The notes under the pieces: model-generated
What the model saw: only the letters and a program-made list of their open reading frames with translations
The model's database searches: none
What the model was told of the DNA's origin: nothing
Program-made: the position numbers and the translations under genes
NCBI RefSeq assembly: GCF_042477335.2
Contig: NC_091255.1
Location: forward strand, 47,594,501-47,658,500
From: Ovis canadensis
Taxonomy: Eukaryota; Chordata; Mammalia; Artiodactyla; Bovidae
Direction of reading: 5' to 3'
Length of the DNA: 64,000 nucleotides
In this document: piece after piece, positions 35,862-44,612 of the stretch
Layout of the letters: every line of letters starts with the position of its first letter
How positions within the stretch are numbered: the first letter of the stretch is position 1

Positions 35862-35875
35862 TGGCGCCCAACGTT
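35862..35875 (+). other. Primer binding site, lysine-tRNA type (truncated)
   Basis: TGGCGCCCAACGT follows the LTR, matching the 3' end of tRNA-Lys(1,2) used by betaretroviruses. The expected match then stops and minus-strand integrase sequence begins within a few bases, so this is also the left rearrangement breakpoint. Confidence 0.8.
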
Positions 35876-35879
35876 GTAA

Positions 35880-36276
35880 AACGTAAAAAATGGCTTTGAG
35901 CATGTTTTGCTTTTTCTCCTGTGTGGGCAGTAGCCCAACAGGCATGCCAGTAAGTGTCAATAGACACAAAAACATACTTACGTTTTCCAAAAGGAGAATA
36001 ATGGGTCACATCAGTTTGCCATAGCACATTGGGTTTTAGCCCTCGAGGGTTTACTCCTGGGGGCTGTAAAGGCGGTACTTGTAAATAAGGAAGACAGGAT
36101 TTATAAGTATGTATAATTTTCTTTAATTCTCTAATAGGGATCTGTGGAAACCTTTTATGTAGCCCTCTCCAATTTATATGAGTAAGATCATGAAGATCAT
36201 AGGCATCTTGTAAGTTATAAGCTTGGATTGTGAGGGAGCCCGCTCTATCTGCCAGGGAATTTCCCATTGAAAGCAA
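35880..36276 (-). pseudogene. pol: Integrase, N-terminal domain and first part of catalytic core (inverted)
   Basis: Integrase inserts retroviral DNA into the host genome. The minus-strand frame has the HHCC-type zinc-binding region (two His in LHDLTH; first Cys in SCLPY, where the second Cys position reads Tyr) and then the start of the catalytic core with its first Asp in QTDVTHY. The frame runs into the primer binding site and antisense LTR at about 35,880, losing the segment with the second catalytic Asp. It is frameshifted relative to the RNase H frame upstream. The core continues, after a short gap, at 39,907-39,776, at the other end of the inverted block. Non-functional. Confidence 0.85.
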
Positions 36277-37980
36277 TCCAGGTAAATTTTGACCCCTAAG
36301 ATAACCCCATAAATGGGGTTAACCCGTTCAAGTAACAGGGTACGGGCTTGTATCATAAGGGGAGTAATAGGATTGTTATCTAGCCGTATGTGAGAATTTA
36401 GCAATCCTGGAAGCAAGTTTACTACATAAAGACTGTCAGAAAACAGATTCATGGGTTCATGGACTTTTGTGAGCACCATGACAACAGCAAATAATTCTTC
36501 AAACTTTGCAGACCCCTCACAAGGCCCAAAATATTTTCGTATATGTTGATCTGGCTGTTGTGACTGCTGTGGTGGCTGGAACATGACGACTGCTGCACCA
36601 TTCTTTCCTCCATCAGAAAAAGCATTGAGGGCATCTGGCATAGGCTTAAAGAGAAATAGCTGGGGCGCCCTCCAATCTAGGCGACCAAAAAAAGTAACCC
36701 ATTTGTGTGGCCCATAATGACAATCAGGGATGCCTAGGTACCCCTCCAGGGCTAAAGCTCTTCTCCCATTGTTTCTTTGAATCCAGTCAAAATCTGATAG
36801 TCTATGTGGGATAACAATCTTATCGGGTTCATGCGCATAGCATCGGACTGCGATATCTCTTCCCTTCTGTATTAAGTCAGCCATTTGATCTATACAGGTA
36901 TAGACTCGGGGAGTTCCCCCCAAAGAGATGTGAACCCACTGTAGAGGCTTTCCCCCCTGGACCAAGGGTGCCATAAGTAAGGAAAGACTAGGCAGGACCC
37001 ACAATTGTAGACTCTCTTCAGGAGTATACCTGGCAAGCTGGGCCCCATCAAGGGCCCTTTGAATGTCTTGAAAGATCTTTTTGTGGGAAGGTAGAAGGGT
37101 TATCTCATCATTGGGCTGTCTATCTTTTAATAGATCAAAGAGGGGCAAGAGTTGACCTGTTGAAACAGGGATCCAGGGACGTAGCCAATTGAGTTCTCCC
37201 AAGACCCGTTGTAGGCCAGTCAGGGAGTAGGAATCTTGGATGTACAGCTGGGGTTTTAGGGGGCTCAAACCTTCTAGGGACAGCTGAGATCCCAGAATCT
37301 TAAAAGGCGGGACAACCTGGACTTTGTCAGAGGATATATGGAGTCTCCCTTTTGATAGACACTTTCGTAAAATTTTATACGCTTCTGTCAGCTGTTCAGC
37401 AGTAGGGGCACCCAAGATGATATCATCCATATAAACATACAATTTAATATATGTCAGACCTCTAACTGGCTGGAGATCTTTTACATAATTTTGACAATAG
37501 GCAGGGCTGTTTGCCATTCCCTGTGGTAAAACTGTCCATTCAAAACGCTCATCAGGCCCCTCAAAGTTAGTGGAGGGTACCGAAAAGGCAAACTTTTCAC
37601 AATCTTGGGATTGTAGAGGTATAGAAAAGAAACAGTCTTTAATATCTTTTACCATAAGACATAGATTACTAGGAATAGCTGGTATCCAGGGTAACCCCTT
37701 AGGGGTGTCCCCTGGATGATCATTCTCTCATTGATCTAAGATCTTGTAGCATCCTCCATTTTCCCGAGGATGTGTTAATTACAAATATCGGAGTATTCCA
37801 AGGGCTAGTAGAAGGGCGGATATGTCCCAAATTTAGTTGTTCAGAGACGATTTCTCTAAGGGCTTGTAGCTTAGTGGATGGAAGGGGCCACTGCTCCACC
37901 CATATTGGGGGTCCAGGTTTCCATTGTATAGGAGGGACCTGGGGGCAGTGGCCCTTAGGATTGGGGGGGGCACCTTCCAT
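36174..37980 (-). pseudogene. pol: Reverse transcriptase and RNase H (inverted)
   Basis: Reverse transcriptase copies viral RNA to DNA; RNase H removes the RNA strand. Minus-strand frames 37,980-37,720 and 37,655-36,174 hold RT in order: fingers (WVEQWPLP, then [10 protein letters not shown]), LPQGMANSP, and the catalytic YMDD (37,433-37,422) in YVYMDDIILG. After a connection region comes RNase H with FSDGGKNGAAVV, the glutamate region FEELFAVV and FSDSLYVV. The two frames differ, so at least one frameshift lies near 37.7 kb, and another joins RNase H to integrase near 36.28 kb. Motif preservation is good despite the breaks. The whole block is opposite to the LTRs. Confidence 0.93.
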
Positions 37981-38135
37981 CGGGTTAGAGGCTCTCCCTT
38001 GTGAAGTTTATCAAATTCAGGATCTCCCCTATAGTTTGGTATTGGAGAATGTTTATAATGTTGATATTTTTCCTCATTGAGATCATAAAGGCCCTTATAA
38101 TTGGCCCAAAATATCCTGGCCAAGCAGATTTGCAT
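37833..38135 (-). pseudogene. pol: Pro-pol junction region and N-terminus of pol (inverted)
   Basis: The minus-strand frame overlaps the end of the protease frame and continues toward RT, with a tyrosine-rich stretch (residues near NEEKYQHYKHS) before RT begins in another frame near 37,980. Overlap of pro and pol in different frames fits the usual betaretroviral second frameshift, but indels obscure the original slip site. Confidence 0.7.
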
Positions 38136-38571
38136 TCAATCCAGAAGCTATCAGGGGCCGAACCTCTCCTGTAGAGCCATCAACATCTTTCCAGGGGAGC
38201 CACTCAGCAGTCTCCTTAGATTGAGTGTTCCCCTCAGCGCCCAATATTTGAGGCCCAGGGACCAATTTCCAACTAGGTGGGACCTCCTCTGCCCTGAGGA
38301 TGGTCCGATCAGCTCCTGTGTCGATCAGACATCGAAATCTCTTTCCTCCTATGGTAATATCCATTTTAGGCCTTAATCCAGGCACAACAGGCACAGTCCA
38401 ATTGGCTCTGGGGGGCTCTTTGGCCTTAGTGATCCCCGTTAGCCTTGTAGGGGGTCGGAGCGAGCCGCATCCAGGGAAGGGTTTTTTAAGAAACTTTTCA
38501 ATTTGGTCTGGTGAGAAATGAGGTCCCCCTTTGGGTGACGGGGCTGGGGGTTGCCCCTCATCTAGTTTAAA
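38095..38571 (-). pseudogene. pro: Retroviral aspartic protease (inverted)
   Basis: The protease cleaves the viral polyproteins. The minus-strand frame reached by a -1 shift at the end of gag contains the active-site LIDTGAD and, near its end, the NLLGQDILG region expected before the C-terminus. No dUTPase domain is visible between nucleocapsid and protease; the interval is too short (about 150 bp). The frame is open across the protease. It is out of frame with pol by an indel or the natural overlap. Confidence 0.88.
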
Positions 38572-39775
38572 GGCTTGCCGTCGTTATCAAACTTAGATTT
38601 GCACTCTGCCCTCCAGTGATATCCCTTCCTACATCGCGGGCATGGAGTAGTGGGGGGTCGCCAACCAGTAGGTCTTCCCCCGCCTTGAGGGCACTCCTTC
38701 TTAAAGTGTCCCTTTTGTCCACAGCCAAAGCATCGACTCAATTTTGGGGGGACTAGGGGTCCCTTAGATGCGGTCCCTCCAGAGGCCGTCATAGCGGAGA
38801 GGGCTTTGGTCATCGCCTCCGTAAGAGCTTCAGTCTGAGCCTGAAGGGCAGTCAAAATAGAGCGGGTCTGATGGCTCTGTGTCCCCACGTCTTTGGTGGC
38901 TACAACCCATCGCTCCATAGAGTGGTCTTTCTGTCCTGCGCAAGCCAGCTTATGGTCTGAGTTCATCCCTTCCCAGACTAATAGCCTAACAAATTGATCT
39001 CTCAGGGGCCCCGGAGGGAATTGTCTCTGTATACTCTTTTCCACCTGATCTATGAAGGTGGAGAGGTCTTCATTATTTTTTTGAGTGATGCCCGATATAG
39101 GGAGCTCACTGGGGCCCTCCGCAAGCTTTTTCCAGGTGGCCAAACATATGGACCGTACCTGATCTGTATAAGGAGCAGGAATGGTGGCCTGTTGAGGTCC
39201 TGTACTCCATTGATCTGCCGTTGCCTGACAACATCCCAAAAGTCACCGGGATAGCAGGGTTGGCAGCTTTATTTCTTTCTGCCTGAGCATGACACTCTTC
39301 CTTGAGAAAGGCACACCATTGAGATAGGTGTTACTGGGGACCACTGCCTTACATAGCATCTTCCAGTCTTGGGTCGTACAGGGTTGATGAGCCAGGCCCT
39401 GGAGAATAGTTTCTGCCCACTGGGAGTTTGGGCCATCCTCTGCCACTGCCTTTTTAAGCTCTTTTAAATCATTGGCCTCCCAGGGGTACCAGGCTGCCGG
39501 CCTATTCCCCCCCGGGTTAACATTTACAGGAAAGGCTTGAGTCGGGCCAATAAAGGGCAGCGAGGATCCCCAAGGGTCCCCGGGATAGGTTCTCCTTTTC
39601 CAAGGTGACCTCATTGTCCTTCCCACCCAAGGTACTCCTAAAACTTCCTCAAATGGGGGAGGCAGGGAGGGGCACAGGTCTCTCCCCTGGGCTCCCGGTC
39701 TCAGGGCATCAGAGGGGTCTCTGTTCTCTTCTGCCCCTTTATCACCCCCAAAAGGCTCCCATGGCCCATTCCCCC
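38562..39775 (-). pseudogene. gag: Gag: proline-rich linker, capsid, nucleocapsid (inverted, matrix missing)
   Basis: Gag builds the viral core. Minus-strand order: a linker with SLPPPFEEVLGVP, capsid starting near the GGNRPAAWYPWE stretch, the capsid major homology region around FIDQVEKSIQRQFPPG, then two zinc knuckles CFGCGQKGHFKKEC and CPRCRKGYHWRAEC. One in-frame TGA (39,243-39,245) interrupts capsid. The matrix domain and start codon are absent: upstream of the linker, at about 39,775, sequence changes abruptly to an integrase fragment. The stop at 38,562-38,564 directly follows the slip site. Confidence 0.92.
38565..38571 (-). promoter_or_regulatory. Gag-pro -1 ribosomal frameshift heptamer (T TTA AAC)
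   Basis: On the minus strand the last gag codons are CCT TTA AAC followed by TAG, placing T TTA AAC in the gag frame exactly as an X XXY YYZ slip site. A -1 shift here enters the protease frame (checked from the two frames' phases). No downstream pseudoknot was assessed. Confidence 0.82.
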
Positions 39776-39907
39776 TTTTTGTTTTTGTAATTGAGCCTTT
39801 AAATTTTGATGGTGGCGCTCAATTATGGCTTGTCCCTGGGGGTTATGTGGGATTCCGGTGTTATGACGAAGGTGCCATTGTTGGAAGAATTTCTGTAAGC
39901 TCTCACC
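39776..39907 (-). pseudogene. pol: Integrase catalytic-core fragment with the third catalytic residue (inverted, displaced)
   Basis: About 44 codons on the minus strand ending in [10 protein letters not shown], containing the core helix with [12 protein letters not shown], where E is the third residue of the D,D-35-E triad. Its normal place is just after the integrase part found at 35,880, four kilobases away at the opposite end of the inverted block. On its lower-coordinate side it abuts the gag linker at about 39,775; on its upper side it abuts plus-strand integrase sequence at about 39,910-39,925. Confidence 0.85.
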
Positions 39908-39925
39908 AGCAACTTGGAATGGCAC

Positions 39926-40195
39926 TCTTTAAACATTTCAAATTTTTCAAAAAATGAACTGATACCATGTTTTCAAAAACATTGGTCTAACCAAGAAATT
40001 AAACCTGAAATACAAGTGAGATGGAAAGACCCCATCACTGGCCAGTGGAAGGGGCCCAATCCACTCCCTACAATGGGAAGAGGATTCGGATGCATATTCC
40101 CCATTGGGGACCCCAGCCCTATATGGGTGCCAGCAAGGAATCTTAAATTTACACCACAAGAGAGAGGTCAAATCTCAAAATGTGACACATTAAAG
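39926..40195 (+). pseudogene. pol: Integrase C-terminal (DNA-binding) domain, LTR orientation
   Basis: The plus-strand frame contains VRWKDPITGQWKGPNPL and GDPSPIWVPARNLK, the SH3-like C-terminal domain typical of betaretroviral integrases. It lies in the same orientation as the LTRs, unlike the rest of pol. The upstream part from 39,914 is short and begins at the rearrangement junction. Confidence 0.88.
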
Positions 40196-40261
40196 AGACA
40201 CTCACATATTGAGCCCAAGAACAAAAAGTTCTTGAGGCGATCTTTTCTTTCCTTTCAGATC

Positions 40262-40800
40262 ACCGATGTGGTTACCCTGGTGGACACTGCTCCTGGCGAT
40301 CGTCGGATTACCTATTCTCTCCTTGCTGACCTTCGTCATTGCCACGGCTGTGCTACAGTTTTTAGAATCTTTGAAGCCTGGGTTTAACGACATACAAGGC
40401 CATCAACCATGAGGGTACAACAGTGTCAGCATCCGTGCTGAGAGTTCAACAAGCTCAGCCCATCGAGGTTATAAACAACATATCCACTGTCTCTGCTCAA
40501 GGATTTCAAACCAGCCCCAACACCTGAGATCCGCCATAATGGGACTCCAACAACAGCCTGATCTCCACGCCAGAGCGATCGAGATGTTGAGTGTTTTGGC
40601 GCGCATAGACTGCGATGTGAGATACCCCAGCTTTTGTCTGACAGCTTTTCCAGTGTTAAATGAGACTCTAACAGGTGAAAAAGGGAACAACGAATCTATG
40701 GGACTGGGTACAAAGTCCTTTCACTTGGTTTAAAAATGCCTTCTATTTGCTTGTTTTTGTTATTCTGCTTGTAACGTTAAACGTAAAAAAATCTCACAGC
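40262..40800 (+). pseudogene. env: Env remnant (leader and membrane-spanning end, middle deleted)
   Basis: Env mediates entry. A pyrimidine-rich run ending CTTTCCTTTCAG at about 40,258 looks like the env splice acceptor. A start codon at 40,267 opens 48 codons with a long hydrophobic stretch (LLLAIVGLPILSLLTFVIA), possibly the leader. Short diverged frames follow, and at about 40,700-40,795 a frame with FTWFKNAFYLLVFVILLV resembles the pre-membrane and membrane-spanning segment. The interval is far too short for a full env, so most of the surface subunit and ectodomain are deleted. Assignment rests on position and hydrophobic pattern. Confidence 0.55.
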
Positions 40801-40856
40801 CCGAAATAGGCGCTTAACAGCAAAATAGTTATGCTTGCCCAGGTCATGGAAAAGGA

Positions 40857-40875
40857 GCCCCACGTTGGGCACCCA
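40857..40875 (-). other. Inverted primer-binding-site-like sequence
   Basis: GCCCCACGTTGGGCACCC matches the reverse complement of the full lysine-tRNA(1,2) primer site at 16 of 18 positions. A primer site in minus orientation near the 3' end of a plus-oriented provirus is unexpected and may be a piece of inverted 5' leader. Nothing between here and the polypurine tract was recognised. Confidence 0.45.
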
Positions 40876-41136
40876 CAAAACCCCTGGATTAATTTAGCCC
40901 TTCAAGAGATTAACCAGGACAGCTAAAGAGTTCCAGATGCCCATCATCTAGAGAGATTCCGCCTAGCCCCCAAGAGGTGGCTGGATAGCCAATGACGGGT
41001 AAGACCCTCAGAGGAGGGCAACTTAAGACAGGCACAGCCACGAGAGGGGCTGGCGAGGCTGGAGGTTGGCCGCCTACAGCTTTACGTCTTGCTCTACAGA
41101 ATATCAATACAAATGTCTCCAGGGCTTAAATAAAAT

Positions 41137-41150
41137 AAAAAAGGGGGAGA
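41137..41150 (+). other. Polypurine tract
   Basis: AAAAAAGGGGGAGA directly precedes the TG of the right LTR; it primes plus-strand DNA synthesis. It confirms that the LTRs, not the core, define the provirus orientation. Confidence 0.92.
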
Positions 41151-41634
41151 TGTGGGGCCCTAAATGGGAAACCTTGAAAAAAGAAGGGCTAGCTTTGCGG
41201 TTTAGAGCTGAGATGGCACCTGGCGGAAGAGATGAGGGCGAGGCCTAAGTTGTTTGTTAAAACTTTTGATTGGCTCTCTTGATTTCCGTGCATGTGGACA
41301 GCGCGTGATCACCATAGACTCCTGTTACAATGAAGTGCATGACGACTTGACCTTTAACGTGATTGGTGCAACTATGGCATATTAAGATTTGACCTTTAAC
41401 GTGATTGGTGCAACTATAGAAAGTCCCTGTAAACCCCTCTTGCTTGCCTATATAAACCAAGAGTTTGTGGCAATAAAGCGGAACTGCTTAGGCAGAACCC
41501 GGGTTGCCTTTGATTGTCTCTCGCTCGCTGTAGGGGCTGGGTTGGTGGACAGCAGGCTCACCTCTCCTCGGGATCCCTTGGCTTTGTTGAGGGAAGTTCC
41601 ACTGCCTCTCTCTTTCTGCGGAGCGCCCCCCGCA
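41151..41634 (+). repeat. Right (3') LTR of the provirus
   Basis: Begins TGTGGGGCCCTAAATGGG and ends CCCCCCGCA. Colinear with the left LTR except that the 42-bp U3 repeat is present 1.7 times (starts 41,349 and 41,391) instead of 2.7, which accounts for the 41-bp length difference. TATATAAA is at 41,449-41,456 and AATAAA at 41,472-41,477. Confidence 0.93.
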
Positions 41635-41640
41635 CCACCC
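41635..41640. other. Proviral target-site duplication, right copy (CCACCC)
   Basis: Perfect partner of 35,326-35,331. Confidence 0.88.
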
Positions 41641-41711
41641 AGGGATTGAACCCTGCCCTCTGCAATGGAAGGGTGGAGTCCCAACCGCTGGACTGCCAAG
41701 GAGTTCCCTAA
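41641..41711 (-). repeat. CHR-type SINE, right half (split by the provirus)
   Basis: AGGGATTGAACCCTGCCCTC and CCGCTGGACTGCCAAGGAGT continue the SINE begun at 35,262. Confidence 0.88.
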
Positions 41712-42540
41712 AACCTTTCCATTTTAGAGCTGATAAAACTGAGGTTCAGGAAAGTGAAGTGAGCCCCTGAGGGAAACAAAAGAGCCTGCTCTTCTCTGCT
41801 TTTAGCTGCTGGCCAGCTGAGCTCAGCCCTGCTTTTCCTGGGCTCTGAGTCAGGGCTGGACTCTAATCTTCAAGTGTAACCACAGGCAGGGGAGCTGGGA
41901 CCCAAGAAGTGGGGAAAAAGTCTTGCAACCTCCCTAGGTATTGCTGGTCCTGTCACCCACTCTTGGGGCAGCCACCCACTCAATCTCATCCCCAACCTCA
42001 GGGTCAGAAAGTAGGGCCAGGGTTGGAAGGTGAGGTCAGGTCCTTCCTGGCTCCCCATTGCTGCTTCCATCACTCTGTCACTTTCTGTAAAAGCCCTGTG
42101 CCACCCTCTACCCTTTTCACTGGTGCTGTCTACTGACCTTGCCTTTTCAGTTTATTGAAGTATTTTGGCATTGCACCCCCTAGTGCATCCTGGGTAACTC
42201 TAAAGTCCCAGCCTCTGCATTCTACAACCCTCACATGTCTAATCACTTTCTCCTCTGCCTACACCCTTGTTCACATCCTGGACATTTTCACCAACCTGTA
42301 AGTGCTCACATTTTCTTCTCTGACCTCATTTCTGCTCCTTTTGTTCACTTATTCTTTGGACAACTGTTCTTCAACCCCCTGACAACTGACCCGGAGATGT
42401 TTTCCCCATCCATCAGCTCCCTTCTGTCTTCATTCTCTTCCTTTTTCAGCCCAAAGTCTCTATTTTATAAGATCATCTAACTCTCTACCTTCAGTCTTTT
42501 GTGTTTACATTTGCCTGACAAAGCCCTGGACTTCTGATTC
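41712..42540. other. Mostly unique sequence with a MIR-like start
   Basis: The first 60 bp (AGAGCTGATAAAACTGAGGT) look like a reverse MIR core. The remainder shows no gene or clear repeat. Confidence 0.4.
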
Positions 42541-42569
42541 AGGAAGGCTAGGTATGTTTACCACACCAT

Positions 42570-42954
42570 CTTCAAAAATCTGTTTGAAAATGATGGAGAA
42601 AAAATATACTGGAGTTTTAAAGCACATTGCATTGTACTAATAGGAAGACTCAACAGAGAAGAGGAATCCAAGACCCCATAGAGGGAGCTACCCAAAGTGT
42701 GAATTTTCCTAACAGGACCTCAGATTTCTTGCTAACATCAAGAACAAAGCAAAGATGTTATTCCCATTATCATAATTCAGTGTTCTGGAGGTTCTAGCCA
42801 GTGTGCTAAGGCAAGGGGGAAAAGCGTCTAGAATTGAAAGGAAGACTTAAAACTGTCTTTATGTGAAGACAGTGTGAATGTCCATGTACAAAATCTGATG
42901 GAACCTAAAAAAAATAGATACTAGAACTAATAGATGAGTTTAGCAAGACTGAGA
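42570..42954 (+). repeat. Old L1 fragment (part of a split L1)
   Basis: GTTCTGGAGGTTCTAGCCAG followed by GCAAGGGGGAAAAGCG, and downstream A-rich sequence, match L1 ORF2 late region. Continuations are at 43,176, 44,613, 45,984 and 47,521. Confidence 0.6.
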
Positions 42955-43175
42955 TGGGGCTTCCCAGGAGGCGCTAGTGGTAAAGAACCCACCTGTCAAT
43001 GCAGGGGACATAAGAGACTTGGGTTCTATCCCTGGGTCAGGAAGAGCCCCTGGAGGAGGGCATGGCAACCCACTCCAGTATTCTTGCCTGGAGAATCCCC
43101 ATGGACAGAGGAGCCTTGGGGGCTATAGTTCATAGGGTCTCAGAGAGTTGGACACAACTCAAGCGACTTAACACA
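42955..43175 (+). repeat. Bov-tA SINE
   Basis: GGCTTCCCAGGAGGCGCTAG, AATGCAGGGGACATAAGAGA, CCAGTATTCTTGCCTGGAGA and ACAACTCAAGCGACTTAACA follow the Bov-tA consensus. Inserted in L1. Confidence 0.9.
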
Positions 43176-43266
43176 CATGCATGTGAGATGTAAGACCAGT
43201 CTACAAAATCAATAGTCTAGCAATGAACATGTGGAAATTGCAATTAAAAAAAAACAACAACAACCC

Positions 43267-43400
43267 AGGACTTCCCTGGTGGTTCAGTGGTTAAGACTTC
43301 ATGCTTTCACTGCACGGGGTGTGGGTTCAATCCCTGGTGGGGGACCTAACATCCTGAATGCCATGTGATGCAGCCAAAAAATAATAATAATAAAAATTTT
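43267..43400 (+). repeat. CHR-type SINE
   Basis: GGACTTCCCTGGTGGTTCAG, ATCCCTGGTGGGGGACCTAA and GATGCAGCCAAAAAATAATA with an AAT-rich tail. Confidence 0.88.
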
Positions 43401-43418
43401 TTAATTAAAAAAATATGT

Positions 43419-44612
43419 ACAGTTCAGTTCAGTCGCTCAGTCATGTCCAACTCTTTGCAACCCCATGAATCACAGCACGCCAGGCCTCCCTGTCCATCAC
43501 GATCTCCCAGAGTTCACTCAGACTCACCTCCATCGAGTCAGTGATGCCATCCAGCCATCTCATCCTCTGTCGTCCCCTTCTCCTACTGCCCCCAATCCCT
43601 CCCAGCATCAAAGTCTTTTCCAATGAGTCAACTCTTTGCATGAGGTGGCCAAACTACTGGAGTTTCAGCTTCAGCATCATTCCCTCCAAAGAACACCCAG
43701 GGCTGATCTCCTTTAGAATGGACTGGTTGGATCTCCTTGCAGTCCAAGGGACTCGCAAGAGTCTTCTCCACGCCACAGTTCAAAAGCATCAATTCTTCGG
43801 CGCTCAGCCTTCTTCACAGTCCAACTCTCACATCCATATATGACCACTGGAAAAACCATAGCCTTGACTAGACGGACCTTAGTCGGCAAAGTAATGTCCC
43901 TGCTTTTGAATATGCTATCTAGGTTGGTCATAACTTTTCTTCCAAGGAGTAAGCATCTTTTAATTTCATGGCTGCAGTCACCATCTGCAGTGATTTTGGA
44001 GCCCCCAGAAATAAAGTCTGACACTGTTTCCACTGTTTCCCCATCTCTTTCCCATGAAGTGATGGGACCAGATGCCATGATCTTCGTTTTCTGAATGTTG
44101 AGCTTTAAGCCAACTTTTTCACTCTCCTCTTTCACTTTCATCAAGAGGCTTTCTAGTTCTTCTTCACTTTCTGTCATAAGGGTGGTGTCATCTGCATATC
44201 TGAGGTTATTGATATTTCTCCCAGCAGTCTTGATTCCAGCTTGTGCTTCTTCCAGCCCAGCATTTCTCATGATGTACTCTGCATATAAGTTAAATAAGCA
44301 GGGTGACAATATACAGCCTTGACATACTCCTTTTCCTATTTGGAACCAGTCTGTTGTTCCATGTCCAGTTCTAACTGTTGCTTCCTGACCTGCATATAGG
44401 TTTCTCAAAAGGCAGATCAGGTGGTCTGATATTCCCATCTCTTGAAGAATTTTCCACAGTTTATTGTGATCCACACAGTCAACGGCTTTGGCATAGTCAA
44501 TAAAGCAGAAATAGATGTTTTTCTGGAACTCTCTTGCTTTTTCCATGATCCAGCGGATGTTGGCAATTTGATCTCTGGTTCCTCTGCCTTTTCTAAAACC
44601 AGCTTGAACATC
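43419..44612 (-). mobile_element. BovB LINE, 5'-truncated (3' ~1.2 kb)
   Basis: On the minus strand it carries the 3' half of BovB ORF2: reverse-transcriptase palm with the YADD active site in [11 protein letters not shown], thumb, and the C-terminal region. The most complete open frame is 44,546-43,713; frameshifts follow toward the 3' end, which closes with the typical CTGAACTGAACTG repeat at 43,419-43,432. The element begins abruptly in L1 sequence at about 44,612, the usual 5' truncation of target-primed reverse transcription. It is inactive. BovB is the RTE-clade LINE that is horizontally acquired in ruminants. Confidence 0.93.

Larger units (their letters stand above)
35332..41634 (+). 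mobile_element. Class II (betaretrovirus-like) endogenous provirus with inverted, permuted core
   Basis: About 6.3 kb. Order on the plus strand: LTR, lysine-tRNA-type primer binding site, then gag-pro-RT-RNase H-integrase(N) read on the MINUS strand, a small minus-strand integrase piece, then integrase C-terminal domain and env remnant on the PLUS strand, polypurine tract, LTR. A matching 6-bp target duplication flanks the whole, so both LTRs came from one integration. Class II assignment rests on the two-knuckle nucleocapsid, the Lys-tRNA-type primer site, a T TTA AAC gag-pro slip site, the 6-bp duplication and the short-R LTR with AATAAA just after TATA. Every reading frame is broken; it cannot encode a working virus. 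The LTRs differ by roughly 7-9% by eye (excluding one 42-bp repeat), which indicates an insertion many millions of years old. Confidence 0.93.

Noticed and set aside
35710-35880. C-terminal extension of the integrase frame toward 35,710
   Set aside because: This part is antisense translation of the primer site and LTR, not integrase.
39914-40387. A single 157-residue protein in the provirus
   Set aside because: It is the integrase C-terminal domain followed by out-of-frame env-region translation, not one gene product.
43840-44322. Plus-strand open frames of 75-84 codons
   Set aside because: They lie antisense to the truncated BovB at 43,419-44,612.
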